Source: Proteiniphilum acetatigenes DSM 18083 (GTDB taxonomy: Bacteria > Bacteroidota > Bacteroidia > Bacteroidales > Dysgonomonadaceae). From it: DNA of 64,000 bases. The stretch covers positions 372,001-436,000 of the forward strand of contig NZ_KB905695.1 of assembly GCF_000380985.1 (NCBI RefSeq), read 5' to 3'. The translations under genes were made by a program, and so were the position numbers. The notes beneath the pieces are model-generated. The model worked only from the letters and a program-made list of their open reading frames with translations. It searched no databases and was not told where the DNA came from. Positions 34,244 through 43,871 of this stretch are shown piece after piece. How positions within the stretch are numbered: position 1 is the stretch's first letter; every line of letters starts with the position of its first letter.

Positions 34244-35194
34244 TCAATCTTTCAATAGTTTATCTACTCTCTTGAATTCATAATCTCTTTTTTTCAGTTT
34301 CTTTATCAGATCTTCCAACCGGTCGTACAATTTATCGGTCCGTTTCGGATCGGTACCGATATGGATCAGAAGTAGAAAGCCATTCAATCCATTCTTTTCT
34401 TCATACGCCAGGATGTTGTTGTAAATTGTTTCTGACGAAAGATAATTCTTCATATCGGGCGTTGTATAATCGGCATTGGAAGTTGTGCCGGGGGTGAAAT
34501 TCACTATTTGTACGCCCATCGCTTCGGTCCAGTTGCTGATTTCCTGATTATACCATTCGTAGGGTGGCATAAAGTATCGTGGAGATTCAACTTTTAATCC
34601 GATTTCTTCCATCGTCTGATAATTATCATTCAGATCTTTTTCGAAATCAGTCCGGGAAAGCAGGGTAGAATCACGGTTCTTCCAGTCTGCATACAAAAGG
34701 TGCTTGTCGGAATGTGGACCAAGATAGTGGCCGTCTTTCTGAATATCCCTTGCAATGGCGGGGTATTTCCTGTAGAAATCGCCGGTGAGGAAGAATGTAC
34801 CTTTTATATTATTTTTTTTCAGCACTTTTTGTATCTTCCTGGCTCCGTCGGCATATTCGTGTCCGGTAAAAACAAGCGACAGTTGTTTTTTTGAACTGTC
34901 ACTGCGTACGATACCTCCTGCTACTTTTTTCGGTTGCTTTGCCTGTGCACTCAGATAACCCGGATTACATCCCAGCAGCCCGTCGCGCATGACGGTTTCG
35001 ATTTCAGGAAATGAATCATCGCCTGTGATATCGTAATACACATCGTTGCCAATACGGAATGGGATGGATTCTGTTTCGCCCACTTTCACATCGTCTTCGA
35101 GATAGCCGACCTGGTTGACACGTATCCAGGATGATTGGGCATAACCTGTGAACACTATCCAAAGTAGTGGCAATATTAGATTTACTCTTTTCAT
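34244..35194 (-). CDS. Polysaccharide-deacetylase-like protein with GH9-type N-terminal stub
   Basis: 316 residues with a signal peptide (ILPLLWIVFTGYAQ). Residues 21-37 (SSWIRVNQVGYLEDDVKV) are the opening of the Ig-like domain that precedes GH9 catalytic domains, yet no GH9 domain follows. From about residue 100 the fold is of the NodB/CE4 type (KNNIKGTFFLTGDFYRKYP, DGHYLGPHSDKHLLYADW, RYFMPPYEWYN, GFLLLIHIGT). The HSxxH metal motif is kept, but the usual TFDDG motif reads VFTGHEYADG, so activity is uncertain. It is probably the shortened form of a GH9-CE4 gene. It lies between the NamZ-2 and amidase genes. Confidence 0.7.
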   Translation of the reverse strand: MKRVNLILPLLWIVFTGYAQSSWIRVNQVGYLEDDVKVGETESIPFRIGNDVYYDITGDDSFPEIETVMRDGLLGCNPGYLSAQAKQPKKVAGGIVRSDSSKKQLSLVFTGHEYADGARKIQKVLKKNNIKGTFFLTGDFYRKYPAIARDIQKDGHYLGPHSDKHLLYADWKNRDSTLLSRTDFEKDLNDNYQTMEEIGLKVESPRYFMPPYEWYNQEISNWTEAMGVQIVNFTPGTTSNADYTTPDMKNYLSSETIYNNILAYEEKNGLNGFLLLIHIGTDPKRTDKLYDRLEDLIKKLKKRDYEFKRVDKLLKD

Positions 35195-35234
35195 ACTATT
35201 TATTGTAAGTATGTATATGAATTCTATTTATTCT

Positions 35235-36401
35235 TTATTCCGGATATAACAGGTAAGGCTTGCGTTGTATCTTGAACTTTTCCACATCATCTTTCCACAT
35301 CGCTTTTATCTCATCGGCCGGTTTACCTTCCATTATCATTTTCCGAACATAGGATACACCAATCAGCTTTTCGAAAAAAGAACGGAAGAAATGATCATCT
35401 AAATTTAAGTTGGTATAAGCATCTATAATGTATGACAGATCAAGACCCTTTTCAAATATTTCTTCATCGGGAATATTCCTTAAATCTACACCATAACATA
35501 GTCTATTTAGTTGTGGTGGATTTTTTGCTCCCGGAATGCTTCTGGGAGTAAATGTGAAAGAATACCCTTTCATATTGGGATGCCCATATACCTGAAACGG
35601 AAATTCCGTACCTCTGCCCAGGCTGACCGGTGTGGCTTCGAACAGGCATGTGGAAGGGTACAGGTATATCGATTTCATATTCGGTAAATTGGGTGATGGA
35701 GCAATTGGGAGCTGATAAAGCGTCTGATGGGTATAATTTTTACATTTGATGACGGTAATATCACAAATACGCGATTCGGGTAACCATTTTTCCCCGTTTA
35801 TCATAAGAGCCAACTCTCCCAGCGTCATCCCATGGACTACGGGTATCGGTAACCATCCTACTCCCGATTTATATTGCATGTCGAGGATCGGACCGTCCAC
35901 ATAAAACCCGTTCGGATTAGGGCGGTCAAGGACGATCATTTTCTTGTTATGTTCCGCACATGCGTCCATCAGGCGTGCCATGCTGGCGTAATAGGTATAG
36001 AAACGAAGTCCTACATCCTGCAGGTCGAACAGCAGCACGTCGAATTGTGCCATGTTCTCCGGTGACGGCTTGCTGCTCCCACTGCCATAGAGCGACCATA
36101 TGGGAGTACCTGTCTTTTCGTCCACTGAACTGGCTACATGCTCTCCTGCATCGGCTGTTCCACGAAAACCATGCTCCGGAGAGAATATTCCTACTACATT
36201 CATTTTATTTCTTATCAGCATATCCACCAGGTGTTCATCACCTGCCATGCTGGTTTGGTTAGCCATCACAGCTACCCGTTTGTTTTTCAGGATAGGGAAA
36301 TATTCATTCGTAGATTCCGCACCTACTTTCACCTTGTTGCTTTGTGCATTCATCGCCAAAGCAGAAAGTAAAAAGATAAATAAGATTTTGATTATTTGCA
36401 T
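35235..36401 (-). CDS. namZ: NamZ-type exo-beta-N-acetylmuramidase (DUF1343), copy 2
   Basis: 388 residues from MQIIKILFIFLLSALAMNAQ, a signal peptide; a nine-residue longer frame was rejected. The family core is complete (NKRVAVMANQTSM, GIFSPEHGFRGTADAGEHV, LLFDLQDVGLRFYTY, VLDRPNPNGFYVDGP). It is clearly diverged from the copy at 25426-26661, as the two Tannerella NamZ enzymes are from each other, which suggests different glycan ends or peptide states as substrates. It follows susD1 by 79 bp and is likely in the same transcript. Confidence 0.92.
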   Translation of the reverse strand: MQIIKILFIFLLSALAMNAQSNKVKVGAESTNEYFPILKNKRVAVMANQTSMAGDEHLVDMLIRNKMNVVGIFSPEHGFRGTADAGEHVASSVDEKTGTPIWSLYGSGSSKPSPENMAQFDVLLFDLQDVGLRFYTYYASMARLMDACAEHNKKMIVLDRPNPNGFYVDGPILDMQYKSGVGWLPIPVVHGMTLGELALMINGEKWLPESRICDITVIKCKNYTHQTLYQLPIAPSPNLPNMKSIYLYPSTCLFEATPVSLGRGTEFPFQVYGHPNMKGYSFTFTPRSIPGAKNPPQLNRLCYGVDLRNIPDEEIFEKGLDLSYIIDAYTNLNLDDHFFRSFFEKLIGVSYVRKMIMEGKPADEIKAMWKDDVEKFKIQRKPYLLYPE

Positions 36402-36480
36402 AGGTTTGTTTTTCTTTTCTATCGGCAATAGAGAGACTCATTTTATAATAAATGCGCCTCTCTATTTTTGATCAGGTCTA

Positions 36481-38358
36481 TTACCAACCCGGATTCTGTG
36501 TTAATGTATATCCTTTGTCTTTATAGATCGTTATTTGCGCGGCCGGTATAGACCGCAGATAATTCCTTTCGGAATTTATATCTCCTTTCACAAATGTTCT
36601 TAACGGAGAACTAAAACTGAAATAGCTGATATACCCTTCGGTTGGGGTTGCTCCCGGGTTCTCAGGATCAAATAGTTGTACAGCCGTAGATATGCCCGGA
36701 TAATCCGCTTTGTCTATCCATGCTCCAAGTACTTTTTTATTGGGATTGTTTGATGTGCCTGTATTCAGGTATTCAAATTTTGCCCATCTGTTCAGGTCGT
36801 CACTGCGTCTGCCTTCCATCATCAGTTCGGTACGGCGTTCTCTACGTATTTCCCATAAAACAGGATCTACGGATGGGTCACGGTCTGGATCATCTATCAC
36901 GATATTATTTACAGCAAGGCTGTTTCCGCTAAGAGTTACAGACGGTAATTTCCTGTTTACAGAAGGCGTTTCTGCCCATTTTGTCAATGTCCTTTTTCTT
37001 ATTTCATTGATGGATTTATCCAGATCGGCCTGACTGAATGCTTCTCCTCCTATTTTACTTATTTCATACCGTGCTTCCACATAATTGAGAAGTACCTCTG
37101 CATAGCGTATTACCGGTGCATCTGCCGGACTAAGGAGGCCTGTAATGTATGGGGAGTCTCCAAGGAGCCATTCTTCATTCAGGAATTTTTTCGAAGCGAA
37201 TCCGGTGGGAGAGGCAGCACTGAATAACCCGGAATTTAAAATGCGAAGAGAGTCGACAAACGTATCATAAATTCTCGGGTCACGATCGATGAATGTATTT
37301 TCTATACTGGGTTTTGTTTCCCCCTGATATAGAGGAGACTGTCCTATTGGAAGTCCGTCCAGGCATAGATAACTTTCTATAGCATCGATAGTGGCTCCAC
37401 CTAACCTTTGGTCTTCTTTGGCATTATAGGCCATCAGTGCATTGGTGGCTATGCCTGTCGTGTATTCCCTATAGAATATTATTTCGGGATTATCGGCCAG
37501 ACTCTCGCTTGTAAACAATGCATTGTATGTATTCCCGATAGAATATTCGTTGGATTCCATGACGCTTACGGCTCCGTCGATAGCTCCCCTGAAAAACTTT
37601 GAAAGTTCTTCATTGTTCACCGGTTGGGAGGAAGGACCTACAGTCGTGCCATGGTACTTCAGCCAGGTGGCATGATATAGCATATTGCGCGACATGAATG
37701 CACCTACAACGGCTTTATTTACCTGGCGTAGACCATCATCACTCCTAACGTTTTGCAGCGCATAATTATAATCATCCAGGATTTTATTTACCACCATAAC
37801 CTGAGGATCACGGTCTTTGTACAGGATTTCATAATCTTCGGCATTCACAACAGCGATGTCTATATATGGGACATCTCCATATGCTTTTACCAATGCACTG
37901 TAAGCCATTGCCCTGAAAAAATATGCGATCCCTGTCCAATGATTTTTTGCTTCCTCGGAGATACCCATTTCCGGAATCTTCTCAAGCATGACGTTGGCTT
38001 TACGGACAATCCTGTATTGGTCTGTCCACAGGGCTGTAACTGAGTTGATACCTGTCGTATTGCTGGTAGGGAAAAATAAGCGTTGATTTGTATCGCTCAC
38101 ATTATCACTTGTCAGGAGGAAGTCGTCATTATATGAATCTCCTGAGAAATAGCCGCCGAAAACCCTGTAGTCCTGGGCATAGCCGACAAAATAAGTCGAA
38201 TAGAAATCCTGCGCATACGCTCTCAAGCTTACTTCATCTACCCAGAATGACTCATCGTTTACCAGTTTGTCGAGAGGCGGCTTGTCCAGGAAATCGTCAC
38301 AGCCGTGTACCGATATGAGAAGTAATAAGCATCCTGTATATAGTATATATTTTTTCAT
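36481..38358 (-). CDS. SusD/RagB-family surface lipoprotein, pair 1
   Basis: Outer-membrane ligand-capture lipoprotein of 625 residues that caps its SusC partner. The start at MKKYILYTGCLLLL gives a lipobox (SVHGC); the longer frame was rejected. SusD features are the CDDFLDKPPLDKLVNDESFW start, TPR-like helices, LWEIRRERRTELMMEGRRSD and the C-terminal PAAQITIYKDKGYTLTQNPGW. The ligand is inferred from the neighbours to be a murein fragment. It follows susC1 by 71 bp. Confidence 0.95.
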   Translation of the reverse strand: MKKYILYTGCLLLLISVHGCDDFLDKPPLDKLVNDESFWVDEVSLRAYAQDFYSTYFVGYAQDYRVFGGYFSGDSYNDDFLLTSDNVSDTNQRLFFPTSNTTGINSVTALWTDQYRIVRKANVMLEKIPEMGISEEAKNHWTGIAYFFRAMAYSALVKAYGDVPYIDIAVVNAEDYEILYKDRDPQVMVVNKILDDYNYALQNVRSDDGLRQVNKAVVGAFMSRNMLYHATWLKYHGTTVGPSSQPVNNEELSKFFRGAIDGAVSVMESNEYSIGNTYNALFTSESLADNPEIIFYREYTTGIATNALMAYNAKEDQRLGGATIDAIESYLCLDGLPIGQSPLYQGETKPSIENTFIDRDPRIYDTFVDSLRILNSGLFSAASPTGFASKKFLNEEWLLGDSPYITGLLSPADAPVIRYAEVLLNYVEARYEISKIGGEAFSQADLDKSINEIRKRTLTKWAETPSVNRKLPSVTLSGNSLAVNNIVIDDPDRDPSVDPVLWEIRRERRTELMMEGRRSDDLNRWAKFEYLNTGTSNNPNKKVLGAWIDKADYPGISTAVQLFDPENPGATPTEGYISYFSFSSPLRTFVKGDINSERNYLRSIPAAQITIYKDKGYTLTQNPGW

Positions 38359-38429
38359 ATTATTAAAAATATTCTTGTGTGCCAATAATTTATATGCTCG
38401 TTTCATAATCTCAGTTTTTTAACAATCAA

Positions 38430-41400
38430 TTATAATGTAAGTTGTAATCCAAACGAAAGTGTCCTTTGGTAAGGATAGCTGCGTCCGAAATTGCGGGAGT
38501 CTGCTGCGGTACCTACATAGCGAACATCTATTTCAGGATCGATATCGGGTTTTACATTATCGAATTCAAACAGGTTTTCAGCAGTAACATACACTCTGAG
38601 GTTACTCATATAAGCTTGAGAGATAAGAGACTTAGGCAATGTATATCCTAAAGTCAATGTTTTTGCACGTAAGTAGGCCATATTAAGTAAATACCTGTTG
38701 TTTACCTGGTAATTACCCGAAGCTACCTGTGAATAGTTCATGGGGCGGGGATAGAAAGCATTCGTGTTGTCCGCTCTCCAATAATCTTCAGCACCTTTGT
38801 AATAAGGCTCTCCGGCAGTATATCCCGGTAATACCTGATTACCCATTGCCCAGAGTTTGCGTTGTCCCACACCCTGAAAGAACATATGGAAATCAAATCC
38901 TTTATAATCAGCACCTATACTGAATCCATATTCAAAACGGGGTAATGCGTTCCCTATGATAGTCATATCTTTGGCATCTCCCACTGTTACACCTTTTCTG
39001 ATATATCCGTCACCATCCAGATCTTTATACAATACATCTCCCGGTGCAAATTTGTAATTTCCGGGAAATACCTCTGTCTGGTTGGGTATACCTGCCACGA
39101 GGTTTCCATCTGCATCGAAATCACTTTCCTGAAGTAATCTGTCTACCTGCAATCCCCATATATCACCTAATACCATACCTTCTTTGTAGACACTTACATC
39201 CGTAAACCATCCGTTGCCATTACCTCCATAAGAGGGTATGGTTGTATTATTGGACCATTTATTCACCTTGGTTTTATAATCAGTGATTTGTCCGCCTAAG
39301 GTAATTCCCAGGCCATTGGAGAATTTGTGACGGAAATCGGCTGATAACTCCCAGCCCAGTGTTTCCAATTCTCCCATATTCTGATAGGGGCTTGCAGCAC
39401 CCAATGTCGCAGGGAGGGTTTGGGTGGCAAGTACATCACTGGTTGTTCTCCGGTACCAGTCGAATGTAATGCCCAATTTGTCATTGATGAATCGTGAATC
39501 AAATCCAACGTCGATCGTTTTTACTTTTTCCCACGTAAGAGAACTGGATACAACAGTAGGCGTACTTACTGATGTCTGTCTCACGCCATTGATAACCCAG
39601 CTGTCTAACTGACCGTCCATCGTAGAAATAAATCGGTTCAGTCCTACATCTTGATTACCAATAGTCCCGTAGGATGCTCTTATTTTCAGAGAAGAGAGCG
39701 CGGGATAGAGTTTCTGCATAAAATCTTCTTCTGATATTGTATATCCTGCAGAGACGGAAGGGAAGAATGCGAACCTCTGATCTTTAGGAAATCTTGAAGA
39801 GCCGTCATAACGTCCATTCAACTCCAGAAGGTAGCGGTTATTATATGCATAGTTGATCCGCCCGAAGAATCCTGCTACGGCCCAATCCGTATGTTCGGAA
39901 CTGGTAGTCGGATCCCCGATGGCTAAATTAAGCTCAGGCCTGGAGGTACTGAGCAGATCTCTTTTCTGTGTCCAGATATACCTATACTCACTTTGTTCTA
40001 TATTGGAGCCGGCCAATACATTAAAATCATGTTTTCCTACTTTCCTGGTGTAAGTAGCCACAATGTTATTTGTTAACATCTGCCTGTTACTTCTTTCTTC
40101 GCGCACATAGTCGTAACTTGAAGAGATATAATTCCCATAAGAATTCTTTAAACTTTCAAGAGAACTATGAGCGGTGAAGATATCATAGGCATATACTTTA
40201 TCTCCAAATCTTTTATAACGTAATTCATTAGCCGTGTAGATGAAATCAAAGTCAATAGTGAGTCCTTCCAACGGCTTTAACGTGAATCCTGCTCCAAGAC
40301 GTATATAGTCTCTATCACGATGGGTCATAGGTGCTTGTTGCAACTCGGTTAAAGCGCTTCTGAACGGTTTTCCATCCAAAGTGCCATATGGATACATCGG
40401 CTGCCATCTGTAGAGATAGTACATATGGTCATATAAATCCGCCGCATACATAAACGGTTTATCAAAACCGGTTTTGGTGTACATAGCATTAGCCCTGATG
40501 TTCATATATTTGCTAAGCTCTGTATTTAATGTGAGGTTGGCATTATACCTGTTAAACACATCGGGGTTCACTTTGGTAAGCCCTTCCTGATGGATATAAC
40601 CTAATGTCAATCCGTAGTTTGTTTTTCCATTACCTCCACTTACCGAGAGATTGTGAGACTGTTGTGGCATCCAGTTTTTTATGTACATATCATACCAGTC
40701 CCATGTTCTGTAAAACCGTATTCCGGCAGCATCTATTTCGAAGTCGCGACCATACACCATCTCCAGGCCTAAGCCTTTTCCGTCACCATACTGTTCGGCC
40801 CAGGCTTTCATACCATCTACGGTTTTCTGGTCGACGATCATATTTGCCACAACATTGTATGAGTTGGCAGGAGAAGGGGCTGCCTGCATCCCGGCCAGAT
40901 TAATTTCGGCTTGTTGCCATCCGGGTAGTTGTTCCGGTTTTTTTGTCGGGGTTCTCCATGCGAAATTATTGGAATAATTGATGGATAGCCTGTCGTATCG
41001 TTGTTTTGCCTTTGTGGTTATCAGAATAACCCCGAATGCCGCCCTGGCACCATATATGGAAGATGATGCAGCATCTTTCAATACGGAAATGGATTCAATG
41101 TCATCCGGATTGATAAGTGTTATATCCGAGATCTCCACATTATCCACAAGAATCAATGGGTTGGCATCTCCGTTCGGAGAGCCTACTCCTCCTCTGATCT
41201 TAATGGAAGGAGCACTCCCGATTTCTCCCGATCTTGTTGAAATGGTTAATCCGGGTACAGCACCCTGCAACGCACGGCCGATATCTGAAATAGGACGGCT
41301 ATCGACTGTCTTTCCCAGGTCGACTGATGCAACTGCGCCTGTTAAATTGGCTTTTGCCTGTACACCATAGCCTACTACCACGACCTCTTCCAGTGCCTGG

Positions 41401-42059
41401 GTGTCTTCCTGCAATGTAATATTGAAACTTGTTCTTCCACCCGTATTGATTGTTTGAGACAGGTAGCCTATATATGTGATCTGTACTGTGGCATCATTTG
41501 CCACCTTGAGGGAAAAATTTCCGTTTACATCGGTAATGGTACCGTTGGAGGTGCCCACTTCAATAATATTGGCACCGATGATGGATTCACCGTTTGCATC
41601 CCTTACTGTTCCGGTAATGGTTTTTCCGGTTTGTTGCACTTCATCGGGATTGGTTTCGTTATCAACGCTTCTGTTGTCTTTAATAACCTCGGGTTTCTTT
41701 GAAACGGTGATCTGTCGATTGACAATGGAATAAGTAAGGTCCGTATTCCTCAGCAATAAATCCAGAATTTCGTCCATAGATTTATTGTGAAGAGAAACGT
41801 TTACACTCGTCGATAAACTGTTCTCTGTATTATCCATTAAAAGGAAGAGATAGTCGCTGTTTTTCTCTAATTCACGAAATGCTTCTTTCAACGTTACATT
41901 TTCCAACTCGGCGCTGATTGCTTTTGATTGAGAATAAATATTTTCTGCCGTCACAGAAAAAATGCAAAGGAAAGTGATAAAAAAATAGATTTTCATGATC
42001 TTAAAAAACTTATCATTCTTTTTCGTGACAAAAAGCTTACTTGTGTACTTTTCTTGCAT
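38430..42059 (-). CDS. SusC/RagA TonB-dependent transporter with STN domain, pair 1
   Basis: 1209-residue outer-membrane importer. In order: signal region (KIYFFITFLCIFSVTAENIY), STN signalling domain (about 50-124), carboxypeptidase-regulatory-like domain (about 145-228), TonB box/plug (LEEVVVVGYGVQAKANLTGA) and beta barrel to the final SFGLQLTL. The STN domain means import is coupled to a FecR/ECF switch, such as the pair at 47.7-49.5 kb. Its first ~70 codons and leader are nearly identical to those of susC2. Confidence 0.95.
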   Translation of the reverse strand: MQEKYTSKLFVTKKNDKFFKIMKIYFFITFLCIFSVTAENIYSQSKAISAELENVTLKEAFRELEKNSDYLFLLMDNTENSLSTSVNVSLHNKSMDEILDLLLRNTDLTYSIVNRQITVSKKPEVIKDNRSVDNETNPDEVQQTGKTITGTVRDANGESIIGANIIEVGTSNGTITDVNGNFSLKVANDATVQITYIGYLSQTINTGGRTSFNITLQEDTQALEEVVVVGYGVQAKANLTGAVASVDLGKTVDSRPISDIGRALQGAVPGLTISTRSGEIGSAPSIKIRGGVGSPNGDANPLILVDNVEISDITLINPDDIESISVLKDAASSSIYGARAAFGVILITTKAKQRYDRLSINYSNNFAWRTPTKKPEQLPGWQQAEINLAGMQAAPSPANSYNVVANMIVDQKTVDGMKAWAEQYGDGKGLGLEMVYGRDFEIDAAGIRFYRTWDWYDMYIKNWMPQQSHNLSVSGGNGKTNYGLTLGYIHQEGLTKVNPDVFNRYNANLTLNTELSKYMNIRANAMYTKTGFDKPFMYAADLYDHMYYLYRWQPMYPYGTLDGKPFRSALTELQQAPMTHRDRDYIRLGAGFTLKPLEGLTIDFDFIYTANELRYKRFGDKVYAYDIFTAHSSLESLKNSYGNYISSSYDYVREERSNRQMLTNNIVATYTRKVGKHDFNVLAGSNIEQSEYRYIWTQKRDLLSTSRPELNLAIGDPTTSSEHTDWAVAGFFGRINYAYNNRYLLELNGRYDGSSRFPKDQRFAFFPSVSAGYTISEEDFMQKLYPALSSLKIRASYGTIGNQDVGLNRFISTMDGQLDSWVINGVRQTSVSTPTVVSSSLTWEKVKTIDVGFDSRFINDKLGITFDWYRRTTSDVLATQTLPATLGAASPYQNMGELETLGWELSADFRHKFSNGLGITLGGQITDYKTKVNKWSNNTTIPSYGGNGNGWFTDVSVYKEGMVLGDIWGLQVDRLLQESDFDADGNLVAGIPNQTEVFPGNYKFAPGDVLYKDLDGDGYIRKGVTVGDAKDMTIIGNALPRFEYGFSIGADYKGFDFHMFFQGVGQRKLWAMGNQVLPGYTAGEPYYKGAEDYWRADNTNAFYPRPMNYSQVASGNYQVNNRYLLNMAYLRAKTLTLGYTLPKSLISQAYMSNLRVYVTAENLFEFDNVKPDIDPEIDVRYVGTAADSRNFGRSYPYQRTLSFGLQLTL

Positions 42060-42106
42060 ATCTTTATTTTGAATTTTAATTTGTTTCCAATAAATTATGA
42101 TTCACT
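41848..42106 (+). repeat. 259-bp direct repeat at the susC1 5' end
   Basis: Covers about the first 70 codons of susC1 and 47 bp upstream of it. It aligns without gaps to 47299-47557 with about six mismatches by eye, while the sequence immediately beyond falls off to ordinary paralogue similarity. Confidence 0.85.
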
Positions 42107-42113
42107 TAATCTA

Positions 42114-43841
42114 TTAATTCCAACCCGGGTTCTGTCCTAATTGAGGATTCAAAGAAATCTGATCTGACGGTATGGGATACCAATAGTGTTTCTTATCGAA
42201 CAGACGTGTCATTTCTTTGCTACCGTCAATATAGGTTCCCACCTTATCTATAACACGGTTATACGGGTCGTTCACAATATTGGCACCCAGCAGGATATCG
42301 GGATATACCGACGAATCCAGTTTATCAAGTTGATGCCATCTGATCAGATCCCAGTAGCGTGTCCAGTTGTCAAACATCAGTTCGGTACGGCGTTCACGAC
42401 GGATTTCCCAGATTAGATCACTTACTCCCATATTATTGGCAGGATCGGAAAAACCGACATCCACAGTTAATGGAGGAAGTCCGGCCCTGCTCTTCAATCT
42501 ATTAACTGATTTATCAAGATCATCCTGGGTAATATCACCTAGCTCTGCGCAAGCTTCTGCATACTGCAGGTAGACGGTCGCCAACCAGAAAATAGGAGCA
42601 TGCGTGAAATTAGCCGAAGTTTGGTTTCTGTATATGTTCTCCAGATTCTTATTGTCGTATTTGGATACTCCATAACCGGTAGATGAAGTCATGGAAATAC
42701 CGGTTCCAAAACGAGTGAACCCTCTTCCCACATAACAGAGCGCCGTATCAATCGTCTCACTGAGCCGTTTATCACGTATTTCCAACATTTTCCTAATGGA
42801 CAATACCGTATCGGGCACCACTTCTCCTGCGACTGTTTTAGTTCCGACCAGGAATTCTGCTTCATCATTTGTATCGAGTGATGTCGATGCCAATGGTCTA
42901 CCATCGGTAAACAGATAAGATTCAAAAGCATTTTTTGACATTCCACTGATCTGTGTCGATGAACTGATATAAGCAATCAGGGAATGATGCAACACACTTT
43001 GTTTATAAGCTTTATAGAAGATCATTTCAGGATTACCGGACAAATCGGTTGAGTTGTAATTTCCCTGATATGAGCTATTTAGTGAAAACTCTTTCCCCAT
43101 CAAATACGCCGCTGCACTCTTGGTTTCATTAAGAAACCTGTTGGCTCCCGTCATATCCGGTGCCGATTGGTTATCTTCTGCTTTTCTATATTTACGGTAA
43201 GTTCCTTCAAACAGACATATCTCCGCTTTCATCGCATAGGCCACATTCCGGTTCAACTTGGTCTTTGCTGAATTATCATACATATTCTGACAGGCATAAT
43301 CCAAATCTTCAAGTACCTTGTCCATTATACTGTCACGATTTTCACGTGTACCGTAGAGGTATCCATCATCAGTAATATCAAGAGACTGATCGACCCAGGG
43401 AACATCTCCGTACGTACGCACAAGCTGATAATAATGCCATGCGCGCATTAAACGGCCCACGCCTCTCCAATGATTTTTTGCCTCGTCACTCATTTCCACA
43501 TTGTCCACGTTCTCAAGCAGAATATTTGCACGGCGTATTTCCACCCATCCGTCACGCCAGTTGGTACTACTTGCCGGCACATTCTGAAAGGTCCAGTTAG
43601 TAAAACTGTTACCTGCCTGATCATCCGACAGTGTCCGGTAATAAAAGAGTCCGCTTCCACCGGCATTACCATACCCCAGGAATGTTTGATAGAAGGTATT
43701 GGCGTAGCCGGTCACATTATTTTCATTGGTCCAAAAATTATCGTTAGTGAACGTATCCAGCGGTCCTTTGTCCAGAAAATCGCTACACGACGCCAACACT
43801 AAAGCGATAGTAGATATGCATATTATATTTATATTCTTCAT
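42114..43841 (-). CDS. SusD/RagB-family surface lipoprotein, pair 2
   Basis: 575 residues from MKNINIICISTIALVLASC, with lipobox LASC. SusD hallmarks: CSDFLDKGPLDTFTNDNFWT, WEIRRERRTELMFDNWTRYW and the end YPIPSDQISLNPQLGQNPGW. It follows susC2 by 30 bp and is followed by susC1 after only 54 bp, so both pairs are probably in one transcript. It shares only family-level similarity with the other SusD, unlike the susC leaders. Confidence 0.95.
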   Translation of the reverse strand: MKNINIICISTIALVLASCSDFLDKGPLDTFTNDNFWTNENNVTGYANTFYQTFLGYGNAGGSGLFYYRTLSDDQAGNSFTNWTFQNVPASSTNWRDGWVEIRRANILLENVDNVEMSDEAKNHWRGVGRLMRAWHYYQLVRTYGDVPWVDQSLDITDDGYLYGTRENRDSIMDKVLEDLDYACQNMYDNSAKTKLNRNVAYAMKAEICLFEGTYRKYRKAEDNQSAPDMTGANRFLNETKSAAAYLMGKEFSLNSSYQGNYNSTDLSGNPEMIFYKAYKQSVLHHSLIAYISSSTQISGMSKNAFESYLFTDGRPLASTSLDTNDEAEFLVGTKTVAGEVVPDTVLSIRKMLEIRDKRLSETIDTALCYVGRGFTRFGTGISMTSSTGYGVSKYDNKNLENIYRNQTSANFTHAPIFWLATVYLQYAEACAELGDITQDDLDKSVNRLKSRAGLPPLTVDVGFSDPANNMGVSDLIWEIRRERRTELMFDNWTRYWDLIRWHQLDKLDSSVYPDILLGANIVNDPYNRVIDKVGTYIDGSKEMTRLFDKKHYWYPIPSDQISLNPQLGQNPGWN

Positions 43842-43871
43842 ATTACTTTCTTTTTTCAATAATAAAACAAT

